Positions 14,590-22,024 of a stretch of 22,082 nt of DNA are shown here, piece after piece. Made by a program: the position numbers and the translations under genes. Every line of letters starts with the position of its first letter. Position 1 is the first letter of the stretch. The notes beneath the pieces were generated by a model that was not told the origin of the DNA, ran no database searches, and saw only the letters and a program-made list of their open reading frames with translations. Origin of the DNA: an uncultured Actinomycetes bacterium (GTDB lineage Bacteria > Actinomycetota > Thermoleophilia > Gaiellales > Gaiellaceae); the NCBI GenBank assembly GCA_903930195.1, contig CAIYXH010000007.1, positions 1-22,082 of the forward strand. The letters run 5' to 3'.

Positions 14590-16734
14590 TTACGGGCCGC
14601 TGAGCGTGGCGCTCGTGTTCCCGGCGCCATCCCGGGCCGAGACGGTGAACGAGGTCACCGGGCCGCTTGACCAGGGGATCGTCACCGTTCCCGCAGGTGC
14701 GTTGACCGTGATCGTCGTCCCGTTGACGACCGCCGTGACGACCGCGGCCTCGCTCAGGGTGAACTTGAGCGACGACGGATCGACGACAACGAGCGAGGGC
14801 GGAGTCGTGTCGATCGTGAGCGTCTGCAGCAGGGAGACGGTCCCGAGCGCATCCGTCGCGGTGACGACTGCGGTGTACTGCCCGTCGGGGACGCGTACAC
14901 CTGCGCTCGTGCCGTCCCAGCTGACGGTTTGAGGGCCGGGGCCGAGCTGGCCTGCGAACACCGTCGCGACCGGAGCTCCGGCGCGCTGGATCGTCAGCTG
15001 GACGGGAACCGAGGTCGCGACGGTGAAGGTGAACGCGACGGTGTCGTTCGTCCCGTCACCGTTCGGCGAGAACGTTGCAGGTGTCGCAGCGAAGGCGGAG
15101 AGCGTGCGGTCGATCGTGACGGGCGTCGTCAGTGTCACGGTGGTGCCGTCGGAGGTGGTGGCGATCACCTGCAGGTCGTAGCGGCCGTCGGGCAGCGAGC
15201 CGAGATCCCACTGGAAGGTGTTCGCGCCCGCCGGCACCTTCGCGGTGAGGAGCTTGAGCGGCGCCGCAGCCGGATTCGCCTCGCTGACGACCTGCGCGAC
15301 GACCGTCGCCGCAGCCGAGAGGGTGAAGTCGACCGTCGTCGCAAGCGACGTCGTGCCGGGAACCACGGTGAGGACGGACGGGCTCGCCGACAGGCCGGAG
15401 AGCAGTGCTGCGGGCGCAGGCGTGACGGGCGTCGGGATCACCGGCGTGGTCGCGGGTGGCGTGACCGGGGCAACGGTCGTCTGCGAGCCGCCAACTTTCC
15501 CCTGGGCGCCGAGCATCCCGTCGGGCCCCGCGATCGACCACGTGAGCGGCCCCTTCTGCCCGGCTGCGCTCCACGTCCAGTCGATCGTCGCCGAGGTCGC
15601 GCTGTGGGTGGCGACGACCTTGCCCGCCGTGCTCTTGACAGTGATCGTCCAGCGCTTGGCCGACGAGAGCGTCCCGGTGAAGTGGAGCGTCCCACCGGTC
15701 TTGCCCGTCTCGAGCGGCGCGTAGAGCTTCGGCAGGCCGGTGGCGGCGACCTCCTTCGCGATCGCCGGGAGCAGGGCGTACGCGGCGCCTCCGGGGCAGT
15801 CGGTCGGGCCGGTGTCGCGGTGTCCCGAGATGGCGCGGAGGGTGACGACCTTGCCTGCCTTGAACTTGTAGTTCCCGCCCGAGGTGAACTTCACCGTCGA
15901 GAGCGGGTCGATGTGGGCGAGATCGAGCCGCCACGAGAGGAGCTTGACGAGCGCTGCCTGCATCGCCGGCGGCGGGGTCGCGGTGTCGAACGTGCCGATC
16001 AGCGAGACGCCGACGCTTCCGGTGTTGAAGCCTTGCGCGTGCGCGCCAACGACGTTGCGGGTGATCCCGCCGGCTCGACCCTCGTAGATCGTGCCGAACC
16101 GGTCGATCAAAAAGTTGTAGCCGATGTCGTTCCAGCCGTTCCCCTGCACGTGGTAGATCTCGATCCCGCGCACGATCGCCGGTGCCTCGGCCTGGGTGTA
16201 GGTGTTGGTGCTGTCGGTGTGGTGGACGACCGCCAGCTGGAGCTTTGCCGCGTAGACGGGTTTCGCGCGGACGATCTTCTCGTCGGCCTGCCACTGGCTG
16301 CGCGGGACGATGGTGGGCGACCCGGCGAACGAGAGCGAACGGTCAGGGGCGCTCGTCGTCTTCGTGAAGAGGTAGTAGGCCCGCAGCCGCGTGATCTTCC
16401 CGACGGTGCGGTACTGCACTCCGGTCGACGTACCGAGCCAGGCGGGGCTGCCGTCATGCCAGCCGGCCTGCCATTCGCTCGAGGCCCGGTCGGGCTGCGT
16501 GTCGTCGTCGGCCGTCTGCCAGGCAGTCCACGTGCCGGCGGTGCGAACGCGGTAGAGCACCGAGCCGGTGCCCTGCCAGTGGAGGCCGATCATGTTGAAC
16601 GTCATCGGCGGCGCGACTGCCTGGAGCGCGCGGCCGTCGAGCGGAACGTCACGCGCGACCATCGTCACGGGACCGGCGTGAGCGAGCGCCGGAAAGGCGA
16701 GCGTGAGAACGAGAGACGCGAGGGTCTTCTTCAT
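14590..16734 (-). CDS. Secreted N-acetylmuramoyl-L-alanine amidase (PGRP domain) with FlgD-like Ig repeats
   Basis: An exported peptidoglycan hydrolase that should cut the muramoyl-L-Ala bond. The 714 residues start with a Sec signal peptide (MKKT, hydrophobic core, AHA before Gly21). A region at about 22-138 has no family I can name. The PGRP/amidase-2 domain (about 141-332) has the zinc ligands His171 or His172 (VVHHT), His305 (ISGHRD) and Cys313 (DCPGG), plus IGYNFLID with Tyr206. A Pro/Thr linker (about 420-442) separates a beta-rich stretch from FlgD/CHU-type Ig-like modules, with FSPNGDGTND at 555-564, DGRYDLQV, DGQYTAVV and a last module ending in RDGAGNTS. No LPXTG or C-terminal anchor is seen. 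The Shine-Dalgarno is weak. It lies downstream of gyrA across a REPIN. Confidence 0.9.
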   Translation of the reverse strand: MKKTLASLVLTLAFPALAHAGPVTMVARDVPLDGRALQAVAPPMTFNMIGLHWQGTGSVLYRVRTAGTWTAWQTADDDTQPDRASSEWQAGWHDGSPAWLGTSTGVQYRTVGKITRLRAYYLFTKTTSAPDRSLSFAGSPTIVPRSQWQADEKIVRAKPVYAAKLQLAVVHHTDSTNTYTQAEAPAIVRGIEIYHVQGNGWNDIGYNFLIDRFGTIYEGRAGGITRNVVGAHAQGFNTGSVGVSLIGTFDTATPPPAMQAALVKLLSWRLDLAHIDPLSTVKFTSGGNYKFKAGKVVTLRAISGHRDTGPTDCPGGAAYALLPAIAKEVAATGLPKLYAPLETGKTGGTLHFTGTLSSAKRWTITVKSTAGKVVATHSATSATIDWTWSAAGQKGPLTWSIAGPDGMLGAQGKVGGSQTTVAPVTPPATTPVIPTPVTPAPAALLSGLSASPSVLTVVPGTTSLATTVDFTLSAAATVVAQVVSEANPAAAPLKLLTAKVPAGANTFQWDLGSLPDGRYDLQVIATTSDGTTVTLTTPVTIDRTLSAFAATPATFSPNGDGTNDTVAFTFTVATSVPVQLTIQRAGAPVATVFAGQLGPGPQTVSWDGTSAGVRVPDGQYTAVVTATDALGTVSLLQTLTIDTTPPSLVVVDPSSLKFTLSEAAVVTAVVNGTTITVNAPAGTVTIPWSSGPVTSFTVSARDGAGNTSATLSGP

Positions 16735-16772
16735 CGTGGCGCAGGCTCAGGGCAGCGGCGGGACACGCACCG

Positions 16773-16803
16773 TGCCGCAAGCTGGCTTCGCCAACAAGCG
16801 GCA
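16773..16803 (-). other. Hairpin in the probable leader of the amidase gene
   Basis: TGCCGC (16773-16778) pairs with GCGGCA (16798-16803), and TGGC (16783-16786) with GCCA (16790-16793), separated by symmetric 4-nt internal loops. It lies about 40-70 nt before the amidase ATG, in the transcribed leader if the promoter is upstream. It matches no riboswitch class that I recognise. The rest of 16735-16859 shows no gene. Confidence 0.35.
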
Positions 16804-16859
16804 AAAGCCTCTCCGTACAGGATCCTTACACGACGAAAGGCCTGCTTGGCGCGGTATTC

Positions 16860-16938
16860 AGGGACTGACCTCCAGGTCTGTCCCGCTGTTCACGGCAGAG
16901 CGGCTGCGTCAGTCGGGACAGGCCTGAGGCCAGTCCCT
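16860..16938. repeat. REPIN: two inverted REP hairpins between gyrA and the amidase gene
   Basis: Arm 1 (16860-16885) and arm 2 (16914-16938) are inverted copies matching at nearly every position (two transitions and one gap), separated by 28 bp. Each arm folds alone. Arm 1 is GGGACTGACCT/AGGTCTGTCCC, ten pairs around a T-T mismatch. Arm 2 is GGGACAGGCC/GGCCAGTCCC around an A-A mismatch, the same design on the other strand. Arm 2 is preceded on the minus strand by GTAG, the conserved REP tetranucleotide. The doublet layout is that of REPINs. Its outer edge supplies the gyrA stop codon. Confidence 0.7.
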
Positions 16939-19513
16939 ACTCGTCGTCGTCAGCGACCAGGTCGTCTTCGAGTTCAGTATCGTCTTCGGGCTCGACGGCG
17001 CCGACGCCGGCATCGGTCACAGCCGGGACGTCGTCGCCCTCAGCCTCGTCGTCGCTCGGATCGACGACGGGAGCGAGCGAGGAGACGTTCTCGCCGTCAC
17101 GGAGACGCATGACGATCACGCCCTGGGTCGAGCGGCCGAGACGCTTGACGTCCTCGACCGGCATCTTGATCATCGTGCCGCCGGTGGAGATCATCATCAC
17201 CTGGTAGCCGTCGCGGACGGCGCGGGCCCCGACGAGATAGCCGCGCGCCTCGGTGAGCTTCACGGTGAGGACACCGAGGCCGCCGCGGCCCTTGCGCGGG
17301 TACTCGGAGACACGCGTGCGCTTACCGAAGCCGTTCTCGGTGACGACGAGCAGGTCGGCGTCGTCGCGCGCGATCTCGGCCGCGATCACCTCGTCGCCGG
17401 CGCGCAGCGACATCCCGCGGACGCCTTCGGTGGCGCGGCCCATCGCGCGGGCGTCCTCTTCGCCGAAGCGGATCGCCTGGCCCTTCTTCGAGATCAGCAG
17501 GATGTCGTCGCCCTCGGAGACGTGGCGGACGCCGACGAGCTCGTCACCCTCGCGCATCTTGATCGCGATGATCCCGTCGGCCTTGAGCGGCGTGTTGTAC
17601 TCGGCCAGCTTCGTCTTCTTGACGACGCCGTTCTTCGTCGCGCAGAGGAGGTACTCGGCCTCGGTGAACTTCCGCGTCTGGATCACGGCGCGGACGAGCT
17701 CGCCCTGGCGGAACGGCAGCAGGTTGACGATCGCCCGGCCCTTCGACTGGCGCGAGCCGAGAGGCAGCTCGTGCACCTTGAGGCGGTAGACCTTGCCGAC
17801 GGAGGTGAAGAAGAGAACGAAGTCGTGGGTCGAGGCGACGAAGAGGTGCTCGATGTAGTCCTCGTCCTTCAGATCCATGCCCATCACGCCGATGCCGCCG
17901 CGGCGCTGCTCCTTGTAGGCCGTCACAGGCAGGCGCTTGATGTAGCCGGAGCGCGTGATCGCGATGACCATGTCCTCCTCGGCGATCATGTCCTCGAGCT
18001 CGAGCTCCTGCTCGCCACCGATGATCTCGGTGCGGCGCTCGTCGTTCTTGCCGTAGATGTCGCGGAGCTCGAGCAGCTCGGTCTTGATCAGCGCGTCGAT
18101 CTTGGCCTCGTCCGAGAGGAGCGCGCGCAGCTCGCCGATGCGCTCCTGCAAGTCGGCGTATTCGTCCTCGACCTCCTTGCGCGCCAGGCCGGTGAGGCGT
18201 GCGAGGCGCATCTCGAGGATCGCGGATGCCTGGATCTCGCTCAGCGCGAACGACTCCATCAGGCCGGTGCGAGCCTCCTCGGTGTCGGTCGAGGCGCGGA
18301 TCAGGGCGATGACCGCGTCGAGGTTGTCGAGCGCGATCAGGAAGCCCTTGAGCACGTGTGCGCGCTTCTCGGCCTGGCGCAGCTCGTGCTGCGACCGGCG
18401 CGTGACGATCTCGCGCTGGAAGTCGAGGTAGTAGCGGACGAGCTCGAGCAGCGAGAGCGTGCGCGGGACGCCGTCGACGAGGGCGACGGCGTTGTAGCCG
18501 AAGCTCGACTGCAGGCCCGTGTGCTTGTAGAGCTTGTTCAGCGCCACCTGTGGGATCGCGTCGCGCTTCAGCTCGATCTGGATCCGCATGCCGGAGCGGT
18601 CGGAGTGGTCGGCGAGATCGGAGATCTCGGTCAGCACCTTCTCGTGGACGAGGTCGGCGATCTTCTTGATGACGCCGTTGTCGCCGCCCTTCTTGACGCC
18701 GTAGGGGAGCTCGGTGACGATCACGGCGCTCTTGCCGCCGCGCAGCTCTTCGATGTGGGCGCGCGCGCGCATGACCACGCGGCCGCGGCCGGTGCGATAC
18801 GCGTCGCGGATCCCGGAGCGGCCGACGATGATCGCGCCGGTCGGGAAGTCGGGGCCCTTCACGTGCGCCATCAGATCCTCGACGTTCGCGTCGGGATTCT
18901 CGATCAGCGTGACGATCGCGTCGACGACCTCGCCGAGATGGTGCGGCGGCATGTTCGTCGCCATGCCGACAGCGATGCCGGCGGAGCCGTTGACGAGCAG
19001 GTTCGGGAAGCGGGCCGGCAGGACGAGCGGCTCGCGCTTCGACTCGTCGTAGTTCGGGCCGAAGTCGACGGTGTCCGACTCGAGGTCCTGCAGCATCTCC
19101 TCCGCGAGGCGGCGCAGGCGGGCCTCGGTGTAGCGCATGGCGGCCGGCGGATCGTCGTCGATCGAGCCGAAGTTGCCCTGACCGTCGACGAGCGGATAGC
19201 GCAACGAGAACGGCTGGGCGAGGCGGACGAGGGTGTCGTAGATCGCGAGGTCGCCGTGGGGGTGATGGTTGCCCATCACGTAGCCGACGATGTTGGCGCA
19301 CTTCACATAGGGCCGCCCGGGCCGGTTACCGTTCGCCCACATCGAGTAGAGGACGCGGCGATGCACCGGCTTGAGGCCGTCACGCACGTCCGGGAGGGCG
19401 CGCGCGACGATGACGCTCATCGCGTAGTCGAGGAAGCTCGAGCGCATCTCCTGCTCGAGCTCGCGCGACTCGATCCGCCCTGCTCCGAGCGCGCCGGTGT
19501 CGACTTCAGACAT
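16937..19513 (-). CDS. gyrA: DNA gyrase subunit A
   Basis: GyrA cuts and rejoins DNA in the A2B2 gyrase that introduces negative supercoils. The 858 residues contain the winged-helix core with catalytic Arg127-Tyr128 in AAMRYTE, and the quinolone region HPHGDLAIYD (84-93). Leu89 sits at the E. coli Ser83 position and Asp93 at the Asp87 position. The coiled-coil tower (about 360-490) and the six-bladed C-terminal domain (about 510-810) follow. The GyrA box is QRRGGIG (536-542), with Ile541 where Lys or Arg is usual. A tail of about 45 residues is rich in Asp and Glu. The GyrA box and position beside gyrB distinguish it from ParC. Its ATG is 3 nt after the gyrB stop without its own Shine-Dalgarno, so the subunits are translationally linked. 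Confidence 0.97.
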   Translation of the reverse strand: MSEVDTGALGAGRIESRELEQEMRSSFLDYAMSVIVARALPDVRDGLKPVHRRVLYSMWANGNRPGRPYVKCANIVGYVMGNHHPHGDLAIYDTLVRLAQPFSLRYPLVDGQGNFGSIDDDPPAAMRYTEARLRRLAEEMLQDLESDTVDFGPNYDESKREPLVLPARFPNLLVNGSAGIAVGMATNMPPHHLGEVVDAIVTLIENPDANVEDLMAHVKGPDFPTGAIIVGRSGIRDAYRTGRGRVVMRARAHIEELRGGKSAVIVTELPYGVKKGGDNGVIKKIADLVHEKVLTEISDLADHSDRSGMRIQIELKRDAIPQVALNKLYKHTGLQSSFGYNAVALVDGVPRTLSLLELVRYYLDFQREIVTRRSQHELRQAEKRAHVLKGFLIALDNLDAVIALIRASTDTEEARTGLMESFALSEIQASAILEMRLARLTGLARKEVEDEYADLQERIGELRALLSDEAKIDALIKTELLELRDIYGKNDERRTEIIGGEQELELEDMIAEEDMVIAITRSGYIKRLPVTAYKEQRRGGIGVMGMDLKDEDYIEHLFVASTHDFVLFFTSVGKVYRLKVHELPLGSRQSKGRAIVNLLPFRQGELVRAVIQTRKFTEAEYLLCATKNGVVKKTKLAEYNTPLKADGIIAIKMREGDELVGVRHVSEGDDILLISKKGQAIRFGEEDARAMGRATEGVRGMSLRAGDEVIAAEIARDDADLLVVTENGFGKRTRVSEYPRKGRGGLGVLTVKLTEARGYLVGARAVRDGYQVMMISTGGTMIKMPVEDVKRLGRSTQGVIVMRLRDGENVSSLAPVVDPSDDEAEGDDVPAVTDAGVGAVEPEDDTELEDDLVADDDE

Positions 19514-19516
19514 GGT

Positions 19517-21934
19517 CTAGCGCCCGCTCATACGTCGAGGAACTTGACGTCTTTTCGCGTTCTGCTCGATGAACTCGCGGCGTGGCTCGACCGCGTCGCC
19601 CATCAGCATGGAGAAGACCCGGTCGGCCGCGTGCGCATCCTCGACGTCGACGCGGATCAGCAGCCGCTTGGCGGGGTCCATCGTGGTCTCCCAGAGCTGG
19701 TCGGCGTTCATCTCGCCGAGACCCTTGAAGCGCGAGATCTGGATGCCGTGCTTCGCCGCATCGAGCACGCGCGAACGGAGGGCGTCGTAGGTCTCGGCGA
19801 CCACGAGCTCCTTCCCGATCGTGATCGTGAAGGGCGGCTTGCCGACGAGCTCGACGAGCTTCGCGTACGCCTTGCGGACATGCGCATAGATCGGCGAGCC
19901 GAGGAGCTCGATCGGGATCTCGATGTTGCGGGTCGTGCTCGTCTCGGTCTCGACGAGCTTGACGCGGAACGCCTCGGCGGACTGCTCGAGGAACGAGAGC
20001 TCGTAGCCGTTCGGGGCGATCTGCGCGATCGCAGCCGAGACCGCGGAGGGCCCGTCGATCTCGTGCTCGACGAGACGGTGCTGCAGCATCAGGTCGACGG
20101 CAGGCGCGCCGAAGTCGGAGCGCAGGCGCGACGAGTAGCCCTCGTACTGCGCGAGCTCCCGCGAGAGCCGCTCCCACTTGGCCTCGGTGAGCTTGACCTC
20201 GTTGCCCTCGCGGTCCCTGAGCTCGGTCGCGGGGATCCGGTCGCGGCCGAGGAGCTCCTCCAGCTGGCTGTCCTTCTCGAAGTAGAACTCCTGGCTCGCC
20301 GCGTTCCCGAGCTTGACCTTGTAGAGCGGAGCGGCCGCGATGTAGACGTAGCCGCCCTCGATCAGCTCCGGCATCTGCCGGTAGAGGAACGTGAGGATCA
20401 GGGTGCGGATGTGCGAGCCGTCGACGTCGGCGTCGGTCATCACGATCACGCGGTGGTAGCGGAGCCGCGAGAGGTCGAACTCGTCGCTGATGCCGGTGCC
20501 GATCGCGGTGATCATCGCCTGGATCTCGTTGTTCGAGAGCACCTTGTTGATGCGGTTCTTCTCGCTGTTGATGATCTTCCCGCGGAGCGGCAGGATCGCC
20601 TGGAAGCCCCGGTCGCGGCCCTGCTTGGCGGAGCCGCCGGCGGAGTCGCCCTCGACGATGAAGAGCTCGGCGGAAGAGGGATCGTTGATCGAGCAGTCGG
20701 CGAGCTTGCCCGGGAGCGACATGCTCTCGAGGGCAGACTTGCGGCGGGTGAGCTCACGCGCCTTCCGCGCTGCGAGCCGCGCGCGGTTGGCGGCAACAGC
20801 CTTCGCGACGATCTGCCTCGCGTCCTGCGGGTTCTCCTCGAGGAACTCGGAGAGGCCGGCGTTGACCGCGGTCTCGACGAGACCGGCGATCGCCGGGTTG
20901 CCGAGCTTGCCCTTGGTCTGCCCCTCGAACTGCGGGTTGGTCAGCTTGACGGAGATGACGGCGGCGAGGCCCTCGCGGACGTCCTCGCCCTCGAGGTTGT
21001 CCTCCTTCTCCTTGAGCAGGCCCTTCTCGCGCGCGTACCGGTTGAGCGTGCGCGTCAGGGCGGAGCGGAAGCCCTGCATGTGGGTGCCGCCCTCGACCGT
21101 GTTGATGTTGTTCGCGAAGGAGAAGACCGACTCCTGGTACGAGGTGTTCCACTGCATCGCGACCTCGGCGTAGCCCGCGTCGGTCTCGCTCTCGAAGTAG
21201 GCGATGTGCTTGTGCGACGCGTCCTTCGTCTGGTTCACGTAGGCGACGAAGTCCTTGATGCCGCCCTCGTAATGGAACTCGTCGGTCTCGCCGCCGGCGC
21301 GCTCGTCCGTCAGGGTGATGCGGAGGCCGCGTGTGAGGAACGCCGTCTCGCGCAGGCGCTGGAGCAGCGTGTCGCGCGAGTACTCGGTCTCCTCGAAGAT
21401 GGATGCGTCGGGCAGGAACGAGATCGTCGTACCGGTCGAGGTCGAGGTTCCGACCTCCTGGACGTCGCCCTGGGGGACGCCGCGGGCGAACTCCTGGCGA
21501 TAAACCTTGCCATCCCGCGAGACCTCGGCGATCAGCCAGTCCGAGAGCGCGTTCACGACCGAGACGCCGACGCCATGGAGGCCACCGGAGACCTTGTAGC
21601 CCTCGCCGCCGAACTTCCCGCCGGCGTGCAGCTTCGTCAGGACGACAGTCAGCGCCGAGAGGCCCTGCTCCTCGATGAGGTCGACCGGGATGCCCCGGCC
21701 GCGGTCCGTGACGGTGATCGAGTTGTCGGGATGGATGAGGACTTCGACCGTATCGTTGAAGCCGGCCATGGCCTCGTCGACCGCGTTGTCCACGACCTCG
21801 TAGACCAGGTGATGGAGGCCGCGCGGGCCCGTCGAGCCGATGTACATACCCGGTCGCAGGCGGACCGGCTCCAGGCCTTCCAGCACCTGGATGTCCTTCC
21901 CGGAGTATGTGGCACTGGCCTCGTTGGTCGACAT
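19517..21934 (-). CDS. gyrB: DNA gyrase subunit B
   Basis: GyrB is the ATPase and Toprim subunit of gyrase. The GHKL domain shows YEVVDNAVDEAMAG with catalytic Glu46 and Asn50, TDRGRGIP with Asp77, and GGLHGVGVSVVNAL (117-130). The Toprim domain has EGDSAGG (428-434, Glu428) and DADVDG (501-506). The tail has FKGLGEMNADQLWETTMDP (737-755). At 805 residues it is about 100-130 longer than mycobacterial or Bacillus GyrB, because about 170 residues lie between APLYKVK (535-541) and FKGLGEM, as in E. coli GyrB (804). No Shine-Dalgarno is visible before the ATG at 21934. The leader and promoter carry two inverted repeats. Confidence 0.97.
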   Translation of the reverse strand: MSTNEASATYSGKDIQVLEGLEPVRLRPGMYIGSTGPRGLHHLVYEVVDNAVDEAMAGFNDTVEVLIHPDNSITVTDRGRGIPVDLIEEQGLSALTVVLTKLHAGGKFGGEGYKVSGGLHGVGVSVVNALSDWLIAEVSRDGKVYRQEFARGVPQGDVQEVGTSTSTGTTISFLPDASIFEETEYSRDTLLQRLRETAFLTRGLRITLTDERAGGETDEFHYEGGIKDFVAYVNQTKDASHKHIAYFESETDAGYAEVAMQWNTSYQESVFSFANNINTVEGGTHMQGFRSALTRTLNRYAREKGLLKEKEDNLEGEDVREGLAAVISVKLTNPQFEGQTKGKLGNPAIAGLVETAVNAGLSEFLEENPQDARQIVAKAVAANRARLAARKARELTRRKSALESMSLPGKLADCSINDPSSAELFIVEGDSAGGSAKQGRDRGFQAILPLRGKIINSEKNRINKVLSNNEIQAMITAIGTGISDEFDLSRLRYHRVIVMTDADVDGSHIRTLILTFLYRQMPELIEGGYVYIAAAPLYKVKLGNAASQEFYFEKDSQLEELLGRDRIPATELRDREGNEVKLTEAKWERLSRELAQYEGYSSRLRSDFGAPAVDLMLQHRLVEHEIDGPSAVSAAIAQIAPNGYELSFLEQSAEAFRVKLVETETSTTRNIEIPIELLGSPIYAHVRKAYAKLVELVGKPPFTITIGKELVVAETYDALRSRVLDAAKHGIQISRFKGLGEMNADQLWETTMDPAKRLLIRVDVEDAHAADRVFSMLMGDAVEPRREFIEQNAKRRQVPRRMSGR

Positions 21935-21963
21935 AGAGATAGAGTCGGACGCTCGTACAGAGA

Positions 21964-21986
21964 AAATGCCTGCAAAACAGGCATTT
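21964..21986. promoter_or_regulatory. Perfect 9-bp inverted repeat in the gyrB leader
   Basis: AAATGCCTG (21964-21972) and CAGGCATTT (21978-21986) form a perfect inverted repeat with a 5-nt spacer, about 30 nt before the gyrB ATG and just downstream of the probable transcript start. On the minus strand it is followed by TTTTCTCT (counting the final T of the stem), so it resembles a weak intrinsic terminator or attenuator. As DNA it could equally be an operator. Confidence 0.5.
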
Positions 21987-22000
21987 ATCCGACGTCAGAA

Positions 22001-22006
22001 AGTATA
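22001..22006 (-). promoter_or_regulatory. Probable -10 box of the gyrB promoter
   Basis: TATACT on the minus strand matches TATAAT at 5 of 6 positions and stands out in this GC-rich sequence. It predicts a start near 21995 and a leader of about 60 nt to the gyrB ATG. No TTGACA-like box lies 16-18 nt upstream; that space is taken by a palindrome. Confidence 0.55.
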
Positions 22007-22024
22007 TCAGACCGGGCGGTCTGA
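22007..22024. promoter_or_regulatory. Perfect palindrome abutting the gyrB -10 box, candidate operator
   Basis: TCAGACC and GGTCTGA form a perfect 7-bp inverted repeat around a 4-nt centre, directly next to the -10 box and filling the spacer to where a -35 would be. A dimeric regulator bound here would touch polymerase. The palindrome also encodes the last codons and stop of the upstream gene, so it might instead act as that gene's mRNA-end hairpin. Confidence 0.4.

Noticed and set aside
16735..16936. Known riboswitch (such as ydaO or c-di-GMP) upstream of the amidase gene
   Set aside because: Cell-wall hydrolases in actinobacteria often have ydaO leaders, but I could not find the conserved ydaO or GEMM sequence blocks; only a simple hairpin is present.
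17522..22024. 1500-codon open frame on the plus strand opposite gyrA and gyrB
   Set aside because: It is antisense to two unmistakable genes. Its composition is the mirror of GC-rich codons (long runs of L, V, D, E, R), and no domain is recognisable. Long antisense frames are expected at this G+C.
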